The position numbers and the translations under genes are program-made. From positions 124,001 through 188,000 of the forward strand of contig JBAZWD010000001.1 of the NCBI GenBank assembly GCA_041660525.1: a DNA stretch of 64,000 nt. The letters run 5' to 3'. Origin of the DNA: JABCZS01 sp041660525 (lineage in GTDB: Bacteria > Pseudomonadota > Gammaproteobacteria > JABCZS01). Position 1 is the first letter of the stretch; the number at the start of each line of letters is the position of its first letter. The notes beneath the pieces are model-generated. The model had not been told where the DNA came from, made no database searches, and saw only the letters and a list, made by a program, of their open reading frames with translations. Of this stretch, positions 16,180-22,603 are shown in pieces.

Positions 16180-16996
16180 ATGTATTTTTTTCACATAAAA
16201 CAAAAAGATTACAAAGATTATAGTCAAGTTGTTCAGCAAATAAATCAACTTCTGGATTAACATGAACCATATCAGAAATTATGACTCTAAGGCCACAGCA
16301 ATCTAGCCAGCTCACAGCATCTTCATTGGTTTTCCATTCAATAAAATGCGATGGAATCATCGGCCCGATAGGTATAGAAAGTATAAAATTTGATTCCACG
16401 GGAGCTGATTCAACTTGGGTGATTAAGTATGAAGTTGGGTCACTAACGTGCTCTATTGAGTCCAGAAAAATATATGTATCAAATGCACCAACAAACTTTC
16501 CGTCTTCCATATTTATGTTCTTTATTAAAACAGAACTATGCCAATTATTATCCCATGAATCTAATAGAGATTTAGCAAAACTTATAGCTGACTGGCCATA
16601 ATCACAAAGTGTCATATGAGTATTTTTGGTTTCAAGCATCCTCTTCACATAAAGACTTGGTGTACCAAAGCCAACCTCAATAATTTTTTTACTATCAATT
16701 TGATCTAAGTATTTAAGCACAGTATTTTGCCGTTCAATATGCCAACTTCCTGTTAATAGATTATGCAAATGTAGAACAAAGGGCATTGCTAAAGAATCAT
16801 AAATTTCATTTTCAAAAGCAAAAATATCAAGATCATAATTTACATATGTATTAATTATTTGATCCCGAGTCAAATTTAATTGCTTCATTAACCATGCCAA
16901 ATCTTTTTCAAAGAAAGGATCATTTAAAACTGATTCTGCATATTTAATTAATTTACTTTTTTTAACTATCCGAGGATCCGGAGAAAGGGCATTCAT
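16124..16996 (-). CDS. SAM-dependent methyltransferase, candidate signal synthase
   Basis: 290 aa. A helical N-terminal region of ~100 residues is followed by a class I methyltransferase core with motif I IIEVGFGTPSLYVKRML, an acidic strand THMTLCDYGQSAI, and FDTYIFLDSIEHVSDP around motif IV. It is the first gene of a co-directional set with the CqsS-like kinase (56-base overlap) and two receivers. In Ralstonia the phcB methyltransferase in the order phcB-phcS-phcR-phcQ makes a hydroxy fatty acid methyl ester signal, so a signal-making role is a reasonable inference. The true substrate is unknown. Confidence 0.8.
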   Translation of the reverse strand: MNALSPDPRIVKKSKLIKYAESVLNDPFFEKDLAWLMKQLNLTRDQIINTYVNYDLDIFAFENEIYDSLAMPFVLHLHNLLTGSWHIERQNTVLKYLDQIDSKKIIEVGFGTPSLYVKRMLETKNTHMTLCDYGQSAISFAKSLLDSWDNNWHSSVLIKNINMEDGKFVGAFDTYIFLDSIEHVSDPTSYLITQVESAPVESNFILSIPIGPMIPSHFIEWKTNEDAVSWLDCCGLRVIISDMVHVNPEVDLFAEQLDYNLCNLFVLCEKNTYGKNLSKNISSVTATGCR

Positions 16997-17032
16997 AAAT
17001 GTACCTAAACTTTATTTTGATTATTTTATGCC

Positions 17033-17051
17033 TCATTTTACTATAAAATGA
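17033..17051. promoter_or_regulatory. Inverted repeat in the methyltransferase/SDR divergent promoter
   Basis: TCATTTTA and TAAAATGA are perfect 8-base arms around CTA. It lies in the 97-base divergent gap between the methyltransferase (minus) and the SDR gene (plus). The right arm overlaps a possible TATAAA -10 element for the SDR gene. Confidence 0.45.
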
Positions 17052-17093
17052 TCATCTTGTGGGAGATTAGCCATTCTTTTTGAGGAAGTTATT

Positions 17094-17789
17094 ATGGGAA
17101 AGAAAATTGCCTTAGTCACCGGTGGCAATCGTGGTATTGGCCTTGAGGTCGTTAAAGGTCTATTAAATCAAGGAGATACTATTGTTTGGTTAGGGACGCG
17201 GGATTTAGATTTGGGGCAAGACGTGGCCGATCAGCTTGTAAGTCCAGATTTAAAAGTAGTTAAATTAGATGTTAATAATCCTGAAGATATTGCCTCGGCC
17301 TATGAAACTATTACTCAAACCGAAGGGCGCGGGATTGATATTTTGGTGAATAATGCAGGCGTGTTATTTCGTGACGATAGCGTTTTAACTGGGAAAGAAG
17401 AAACATTTTGGCTGACTTTTAATACGAATGTTGCTGCGATTTACCATTTAATTCGCACATTTGTTCCTGATATGGTCAAACAAAACTATGGGCGCATTGT
17501 GAATGTTTCTTCCGGTTGGGGTGCATTTTCTGATGGTTTAAATGGGCCTTTTTCTTATTCATTTTCTAAAGCAGCGCTCAATGCGCTGACTTTAATTTTA
17601 TCGCAAGAATTGCCGGATAATGTAAAAGTAAATGCGATGAGCCCAGGTTGGGTTCATACGCGCATGGGCGGAGAAAATGCGCCGCTCACCCCCGAAGAAG
17701 GTGCGCAAACTATTATTTGGCTAGCCAATTTGCCTGAAGATGGGCCTAGTGGGCAATATTTTCGTGATAAAAAAGTAGCGCCTTGGTAA
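17094..17789 (+). CDS. Short-chain dehydrogenase/reductase (carbonyl reductase-like)
   Basis: 231 aa, classical SDR. Seen: ALVTGGNRGIGLEVVKGLL (cofactor-binding TGxxxGIG), DILVNNAGVL (NNAG), the catalytic Ser in VNVSSGWGAFSD, YSFSKAALNALT (YxxxK), and a post-active-site MSPGWVHTRM. The GTRDLD segment after strand 2 suggests NADPH use. It resembles plant/animal carbonyl reductases. AGGAAG precedes the ATG. It diverges from the quorum-sensing-like set, so it may be a target or a tailoring enzyme, but this is not shown. Confidence 0.88.
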   Translation: MGKKIALVTGGNRGIGLEVVKGLLNQGDTIVWLGTRDLDLGQDVADQLVSPDLKVVKLDVNNPEDIASAYETITQTEGRGIDILVNNAGVLFRDDSVLTGKEETFWLTFNTNVAAIYHLIRTFVPDMVKQNYGRIVNVSSGWGAFSDGLNGPFSYSFSKAALNALTLILSQELPDNVKVNAMSPGWVHTRMGGENAPLTPEEGAQTIIWLANLPEDGPSGQYFRDKKVAPW

Positions 17790-17850
17790 AGAACTTTGGT
17801 GATAAGTCAACAGTGAAACTAATTAATAAACCTGTAGTCTAATTAGTATA

Positions 17851-17944
17851 CAACCCGATTTACTCTTCACCGGGAAATTGGGCCTAGCGATCGATTGAGA
17901 TCGCGCAGCCCCAACGTATTTGTTTATACCTGGGGCTTTTATTT
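17851..17944 (+). ncRNA. Structured intergenic RNA candidate
   Basis: Three hairpins follow in order: CCCG/CGGG (17854-17857 with 17871-17874), GCGATC/GATCGC with a six-base loop (17887-17892 with 17899-17904), and the terminator hairpin at 17907-17937. A possible TAGTAT -10 lies at about 17845-17850. It could be a small RNA or only the structured 3' end of the SDR transcript. Confidence 0.35.
17907..17944 (+). terminator. Intrinsic terminator downstream of the SDR gene
   Basis: Stem AGCCCCA (17907-17913) with TGGGGCT (17931-17937), an inner GTAT/ATAC pairing, then TTTTATTTTT. It separates the SDR transcript from higBA. Confidence 0.75.
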
Positions 17945-17951
17945 TTGATAA

Positions 17952-17980
17952 TTGACGCGTGTTGCGCAACACGGTATATT
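17952..17980 (+). promoter_or_regulatory. higBA promoter with palindromic operator
   Basis: TTGACG (17952-17957) and TATATT (17975-17980) are 17 bases apart. The spacer holds a perfect 16-base palindrome, CGTGTTGCGCAACACG (17958-17973), the expected site for HigA autorepression. The expected transcription start, about seven bases after the -10, coincides with the higB ATG at 17987. Confidence 0.8.
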
Positions 17981-17986
17981 CTGCAA

Positions 17987-18265
17987 ATGATTAAATCATT
18001 TAAGCATAAAGGATTACGCTTATTTTTTGAGACTGGATCTTTAGCAAGTATTCAAGCGAAACATAAAGAACGTCTCAGATTGCAGCTGACCGCCTTAAAT
18101 ACGGCGAGTGTCATTACAGACATGGATTTGCCGGGTTATCGGCTGCATCCGCTAAAAGGTCCACAGAAAAACCTGTGGTCTATAACCGTCAATGCTAACT
18201 GGCGAATCACTTTTGAATTTAATGACGGCGATGCCTATATTGTTAATTATGAGGATTATCATTAA
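17987..18265 (+). CDS. higB: HigB/RelE-superfamily toxin
   Basis: 92 aa, an mRNA interferase of the HigB/plasmid-maintenance killer type. It starts IKSFKHKGLRLFFETGS, the family hallmark, and has LHPLKGPQKNLWSITVNANW and RITFEFNDGDAYIVNYEDYH. The ATG at 17987 is chosen because the family begins there and the promoter lies just upstream; a start 42 bases earlier would fall inside the promoter. There is no Shine-Dalgarno sequence. It abuts higA directly. Confidence 0.93.
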   Translation: MIKSFKHKGLRLFFETGSLASIQAKHKERLRLQLTALNTASVITDMDLPGYRLHPLKGPQKNLWSITVNANWRITFEFNDGDAYIVNYEDYH

Positions 18266-18607
18266 ATGACTACTATGCACAACCCACCACACCCTGGGCA
18301 GTTTATTAAAGATACTTATTTAGATCCGCTAAACATTAGTACGCGAGAGGTGGCGGAAAATTTGGGAGTTTCTCCCTCTACATTGAATCGCTTAATAAAA
18401 GGTAAAAGTAATATCTCACCTACTATGGCCTTTAGACTTGCAAAAACTTTGGGTCGAACACCTGAGAGTTGGTTAGCCATGCAAGCACAATATGATTTGT
18501 GGATCACTAAAAGAAATATAAATTTAAAAAATGTGCATAAATTGAAAATGATATTGAGAGAAAAAATGCCACTTTCTGCCTCAGGGGCTAGTGCTGCGGG
18601 TGCTTAA
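18266..18607 (+). CDS. higA: HigA antitoxin, XRE family
   Basis: 113 aa. Seen: HNPPHPGQFIKDTYLDPLNI at the start, the HTH STREVAENLGVSPSTLNRLI with KGKSNISPTMAFRLAKTLG, and ESWLAMQAQYDLW. It neutralises HigB and represses the operon. The C-terminal tail (MPLSASGASAAGA) is Ala/Ser-rich and overlaps the convergent engB stop by four bases, so the last residues may come from read-through into the neighbouring sequence. It marks the right edge of the accessory block. Confidence 0.93.
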   Translation: MTTMHNPPHPGQFIKDTYLDPLNISTREVAENLGVSPSTLNRLIKGKSNISPTMAFRLAKTLGRTPESWLAMQAQYDLWITKRNINLKNVHKLKMILREKMPLSASGASAAGA

Positions 18608-19200
18608 CCCACTAACCATTCATAGACTTTCTGTCTCAATTCTTCTAAACCCGTTTTTTTACTCGCAGAAAATAATTGCAAACTTACATTGGGGTAGGCT
18701 GTAAGCGTGCTTTGCAATTTTTTTAACGCTTGTTGTGCTTGCATGCGGCTGAGTTTATCGCACTTATTGAGAACTAAATGAACGGGCAAATCTGAATGAA
18801 ATAACCAATCAAACATGGCTTGATCCATACCTTGCATGGGGTGGCGAATATCCATGACCAGCATTAAGCCCGCTAAGCATTCGCGCTCTCTTAAATAACT
18901 ATCAATTAATTGGTGCCATTGTTTTACTACGGCCAGGGGCGCTTTGGCAAAACCATAACCGGGTAAATCAATTAATTTCAAAGACGGGGGCGTTAAAGTA
19001 AATATATTGATGGCTTGGGTGCGGCCGGGCGTGCGGCTGGTTCGGGCCAAACTTTTTTGGTTCACGATGGCATTTAAGGTGCTGGACTTACCTACATTTG
19101 AGCGTCCTAAAAAAGCGACTTCTCGGCCTTCGGGAAAAGGTAAATCTGATAATCGCACTACAGTTTTTAAAAATTCGGCTTGGGAGAATAAAATGTTCAT
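18604..19200 (-). CDS. engB: Ribosome biogenesis GTP-binding protein YsxC/EngB
   Basis: 198-aa TrmE-Era-EngA-EngB-Septin GTPase needed for large ribosomal subunit assembly. G motifs are visible: GRSNVGKSSTLNA (G1), a Thr in SRTPGRTQ (G2), DLPGYGFA (G3), NKCDKL (G4) and SASK (G5). A normal, intact gene, convergent with higA. Confidence 0.96.
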   Translation of the reverse strand: MNILFSQAEFLKTVVRLSDLPFPEGREVAFLGRSNVGKSSTLNAIVNQKSLARTSRTPGRTQAINIFTLTPPSLKLIDLPGYGFAKAPLAVVKQWHQLIDSYLRERECLAGLMLVMDIRHPMQGMDQAMFDWLFHSDLPVHLVLNKCDKLSRMQAQQALKKLQSTLTAYPNVSLQLFSASKKTGLEELRQKVYEWLVG

Positions 19201-19279
19201 CTATATAGAGTACCATGAATTGATGCGGTGAGTATGACATGCTATGATTCATCATCTTTTCAGATTCTAGGGGGCTGTT

Positions 19280-19954
19280 TTGAAACTTAGACTACTTATT
19301 TTATCATTATTGTGTGTAACACCTGCAGTTTTTGCTGCGCCTGCTACAACACCTGCTGAACAAACGCCAGCTGCATCTGCGCAAAATGATGTACCATTAT
19401 TACCTGGCGATGCGCAGCGCGGATTAGAAAAATCACAAACCTGCGTGGCTTGTCATGGCGCGGATGGTAATAGTGTGATTCCTAATTATCCAAAAATTGC
19501 TGGTCAACATGCCGGTTATATCATTGAGAGCTTACATGAATACCGTGAAGGCCCAGGCAGTGAACGCGATAATCCGATTATGTATGGCATGACAGCAGGC
19601 TTATCTGATCAAGATATTCTCGATTTAGCCGCTTATTATTCGCAGCAAAAAACAACAATAGGCGAAGCTGATCCTTCTTTAGTCGCTTTAGGTGAAAAAA
19701 TTTACCGCGGCGGAAATATAGAAGCCAATGTACCTGCGTGTATTGCTTGTCACGGCCCGCGCGGCGAAGGCAATTATGCTGCAAATTACCCAGCATTAAG
19801 TGGTCAAAACGCAGCTTATATTGTTGAGCAACTGCATGCATTTCGCACAGGCACACGTAAAGGCGGCGTCAATGATATGATGGCGCATGTTGTTGAACGT
19901 ATCAGTGAAGAAGAAGTTCAAGCCGTAGCGAGTTATATTTCCGGACTACACTAA
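19280..19954 (+). CDS. Dihaem cytochrome c4
   Basis: 224-aa periplasmic electron carrier with two cytochrome c domains. A signal peptide (KLRLLILSLLCVTPAVFA) is followed by a Pro/Ala/Thr-rich linker. Haem sites are CVACHGADG and CIACHGPRG; axial Met candidates are in MYGMTAGLSD and NDMMAHVVERIS. The start codon is TTG, five bases after a strong TAGGGGG ribosome-binding site. The dsbA-like gene follows after 11 bases. Confidence 0.92.
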   Translation: MKLRLLILSLLCVTPAVFAAPATTPAEQTPAASAQNDVPLLPGDAQRGLEKSQTCVACHGADGNSVIPNYPKIAGQHAGYIIESLHEYREGPGSERDNPIMYGMTAGLSDQDILDLAAYYSQQKTTIGEADPSLVALGEKIYRGGNIEANVPACIACHGPRGEGNYAANYPALSGQNAAYIVEQLHAFRTGTRKGGVNDMMAHVVERISEEEVQAVASYISGLH

Positions 19955-19965
19955 GGAGTAATAAA

Positions 19966-20610
19966 ATGCTAAGAAAATGGATGTTCAGTATTTGTTCTTT
20001 CTTGTTCGCCGCTAATGTTTTTGCATTTACCGAAGGAAAAGAATACCTAGTCTTACCTAAAGAAGTAAAACAACAAGCCGTTGTGCAAACATTTTTAGAT
20101 CAAGATAAAGGCAAAGTACAAGTTGTTGAATTTTTTAGCTACAAATGCCCTGGTTGTTTTAGTCTTGAAGGTACTTTTTCGGCATGGGCAGCTGCGCAGC
20201 CTCAAAATATTGTCGTTCGTCGTGTGCCAGTTGCATTTAATCCTGCTTGGGAACCTTTAGCCAAAACTTATTATGTGCTTGAAGAATTAAATGTCGTTGA
20301 ACGTATTAATCCGATTATTTTTAATGCCGTTCACAAAGAAGGCCAACGCCTCGAAAGCCAAGAAGACATTGCAAAATATTTAAGTAAGCATGGGGTTTCT
20401 GCTAATGACTTTAATGCTGCTTACGAAGGATTTAATGTGAACCGTCGCTGGGCGCAAGCACAATCTTTACGCACAGCTATGCAGGTGAATTCTATTCCTG
20501 CCGTAGTGGTGAGTGGAACTTATTCTACAAATTTAAGTATGACGCACGATAGTGCTACATTTACAAAGGTGCTGGATTATTTATGCGCCCGAGGGGATTC
20601 GAACCTCTGA
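19966..20610 (+). CDS. DsbA-family periplasmic thiol:disulfide oxidoreductase
   Basis: 214 aa. A signal peptide ends near VFAFTE. The thioredoxin fold carries the active site EFFSYKCPGCFSLE (CPGC; most DsbA have CPHC) and a cis-Pro in VNSIPAVVVSG. The AAQPQNIVVRRVPVAFN segment is typical. AAGGAG precedes the ATG. The last nine residues (CARGDSNL and neighbours) are read from the antisense strand of a tRNA-Arg gene, so the native C-terminus is set by a stop inside the tRNA. Confidence 0.9.
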   Translation: MLRKWMFSICSFLFAANVFAFTEGKEYLVLPKEVKQQAVVQTFLDQDKGKVQVVEFFSYKCPGCFSLEGTFSAWAAAQPQNIVVRRVPVAFNPAWEPLAKTYYVLEELNVVERINPIIFNAVHKEGQRLESQEDIAKYLSKHGVSANDFNAAYEGFNVNRRWAQAQSLRTAMQVNSIPAVVVSGTYSTNLSMTHDSATFTKVLDYLCARGDSNL

Positions 20611-20657
20611 CCTTTGGCTTCGGAGGCCAACGCTCTATCCATCTGAGCTACGGGCGC
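20584..20657 (-). tRNA. tRNA-Arg (anticodon CCG)
   Basis: On the minus strand: acceptor GCGCCCG pairing with CGGGCGC, D-arm GCTCAGATGGATAGAGC, anticodon arm TTGGC-CTCCGAA-GCCAA (anticodon CCG) and T-loop TTCGAAT. Discriminator base A; CCA is not encoded. The T-stem AGAGG/CCCCT has one A-C mismatch. It overlaps the 3' end of the dsbA-like gene on the other strand. Confidence 0.95.
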
Positions 20658-20703
20658 TTGAATTTAAGATCATACGCGTAAACACAATCTGAGGAAAGAA
20701 AAA

Positions 20704-22110
20704 ATGCTAGCCAATATTGATTACTTAATTGTGATTATTTATCTTGTAGCGATTATGGGGCTTGGTTTATATGCCAGCCGTGGCATTAAAAATCTAAACC
20801 AGTATGCCGTAGCCGGCCGTAATTATAGTGCGCCTGTAGTTTTTGCCACACTCTCTGCAGCTTTTATTGGCGGTGGTTTTACCTTAGGTAATGCTGAAAA
20901 AGTATTTATGTGGGGCATTGTTAATATTTTTGCTTTATGGGGATTTAGTTTTAAAGAAATTTTAGTCGCCAAATACATTGCACCACGCATGCAAGCGCAT
21001 CGTGATGCCATTTCTATTGGTGATATTATGGTCAAATCTTATGGCACGCCCGGACGATTAATTTCTGGTATCTGCGGTGTATTACTATGTGTCGGGATTA
21101 TTGGCGCACAAGTCGGTGCTATGGGTTATGTGTTTGAAACATTTTTAGGCATCTCGCGCATCTGGGGTATTATGTTAGGTTGCGGTACATTAATTGTTTA
21201 TGTGACCTTAGGCGGTATTCGCGCGGTTGTCGTTACAGAAATCTTGCAATTTGGTGTCTTAGCCATCGGATTACCACTCGCACTTATATTTTCCGTTATG
21301 CATGCTGGCGGTATAGATGCTGTATTAGCCCGCATCCCTGCTGATCATTTAACTATTCCAGGTTCACATTTAAGCTGGATTGCATTTATCTCTTTATTCT
21401 TAACCTTTATGTTAGGTGAAACCTTAGTGCCACCTTATCTGCAGCGTTTATTAATCGGTAAAGATATCAAAAGCATTGCGCAAGGTACATTATGGAGTGG
21501 TTTATTTTCTATTCCATTTTTTGCTATTACTGGCTGTTTAGGATTAGTCGCATTAGCATTACAACCTGATTTAAATCCTAATTTGGCCGTACCCTATTTG
21601 GTGCAAACAGCATTACCGGTAGGGATTGTGGGTCTTGTGATTGCGAGTATTATCTGCGTCGTTATGTCTTCAGCAGAATCTTTTTTAAATGCAGCCAGTG
21701 TTGCGTTTACCAATGATATTGTAAAACCACTCATGAAAAAACCACTCTCAGCGACACAAGAACTGCGCTTAGCAAAAATATTTACTTTATTTTGCGGAGT
21801 AGGTGCTGTTGTTATGGCTGTAAAAGTAGCCAGTATCCTTGATATTTTAATTTATGCTTATCATTTTTGGGCACCGATGATGGTTGTTCCTTTAATTGCT
21901 GCTATTTTTGGTTTTCGTGCCAACACTAAAGTTTATTTAAGTTCTGTGGCTTGCGGTTTTGTGGGTATGTGGATTTGGCAATACGCCTTAAATAATCCTT
22001 TTGGCTTAGAAGGTTTAATTGTGGGCGTTATTATGAATACCGTGAGCTTATATTTGGGTCAAAAGTTTTTAAACAATGAGATAAATCCTGCAATACAAGA
22101 ATCAGTGTAA
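20704..22110 (+). CDS. Sodium:solute symporter family permease
   Basis: 468 aa, inner membrane, about 12-13 spans. Seen: YLIVIIYLVAIMGLGLYASR at the start, LNQYAVAGRNYSAPVVFATL, the SSS-family GGIRAVVVTEILQFGVL and PPYLQRLLIGKDIKSI. PLMKKPLSATQELRLAKIFT is a typical loop. The substrate is unknown; the family carries sugars, amino acids, proline, pantothenate or organic acids with Na+. A GAGGAAAG ribosome-binding site precedes the ATG. It is separated from the dsbA-like gene by the antisense tRNA. Confidence 0.9.
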   Translation: MLANIDYLIVIIYLVAIMGLGLYASRGIKNLNQYAVAGRNYSAPVVFATLSAAFIGGGFTLGNAEKVFMWGIVNIFALWGFSFKEILVAKYIAPRMQAHRDAISIGDIMVKSYGTPGRLISGICGVLLCVGIIGAQVGAMGYVFETFLGISRIWGIMLGCGTLIVYVTLGGIRAVVVTEILQFGVLAIGLPLALIFSVMHAGGIDAVLARIPADHLTIPGSHLSWIAFISLFLTFMLGETLVPPYLQRLLIGKDIKSIAQGTLWSGLFSIPFFAITGCLGLVALALQPDLNPNLAVPYLVQTALPVGIVGLVIASIICVVMSSAESFLNAASVAFTNDIVKPLMKKPLSATQELRLAKIFTLFCGVGAVVMAVKVASILDILIYAYHFWAPMMVVPLIAAIFGFRANTKVYLSSVACGFVGMWIWQYALNNPFGLEGLIVGVIMNTVSLYLGQKFLNNEINPAIQESV

Positions 22111-22165
22111 AAAACTGATAAAATTAAGTATAATGGCGCTATTTATCAATAGGAGAGAATGAGTT

Positions 22166-22588
22166 ATGCGTTTTAGTCGCTTATGTTTAGGGTTAGCTGT
22201 AATGTTGATAAGCGCTTTGACAGTAGCCATTGCCGATCCGCTAACGCGTGCGCAAATTATTGAAAATAATACAAATCCTATTGGTCAGGTGACTGTAGCT
22301 GGTGCTTCTGCACAAGCCGCAGCTGCTGCTGCAGCAGCTAATGCACCCATGACCGGCGAACAACTTTATAAAAAAAATTGTGCCTTTTGTCATGATAATG
22401 GTACAGCCGGCGCACCTAAATATGCTGATAAAGGTAGCTGGGCACCGCATTTAGCAAAAGGTATAGAAGTTTTAAAAGAACATTCTTTAAAAGGATTTAA
22501 AGCCATGCCCGCAAAAGGCTTATGTCCACAATGTAGCGATGAAGAAACATTATCAGCATTTGATTACATGTTAAAATCGGTGCAATAA
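22166..22588 (+). CDS. Cytochrome c5-like monohaem c-type cytochrome
   Basis: 140 aa, periplasmic. Signal peptide at the start, an Ala-rich linker (about 11 Ala in 15 residues), then the haem site NCAFCHDNG. FKAMPAKGLCPQCSDEE supplies the Met ligand and the extra Cys pair typical of cytochrome c5. A TATAAT box (about 22129-22134) and AGGAG precede the ATG. Probably an electron carrier to terminal oxidases, like the c4 protein nearby. Confidence 0.9.
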   Translation: MRFSRLCLGLAVMLISALTVAIADPLTRAQIIENNTNPIGQVTVAGASAQAAAAAAAANAPMTGEQLYKKNCAFCHDNGTAGAPKYADKGSWAPHLAKGIEVLKEHSLKGFKAMPAKGLCPQCSDEETLSAFDYMLKSVQ

Positions 22589-22603
22589 ATTTAGGATAAA
22601 TGC

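Noticed and set aside
16180..16263. An extended start for the CqsS-like kinase at 16263
   Set aside because: The extension would deepen the overlap with the methyltransferase to 140 bases, and known CqsS proteins begin near the position of the ATG at 16179.
16281..16601. A plus-strand frame of 106 codons opposite the methyltransferase
   Set aside because: Shadow frame; the minus-strand methyltransferase has clear SAM-binding motifs.
20584..20657. tRNA as an integration site for the accessory block
   Set aside because: It lies about 2 kb outside the higA-engB edge, there is no integrase, and I see no repeat of its 3' end at the other border.
22300..22345. Ala-rich GCT/GCA repeats in the cytochrome c5 gene, considered as a microsatellite
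   Set aside because: Codons vary and the stretch is a normal flexible linker in cytochrome c5 proteins.
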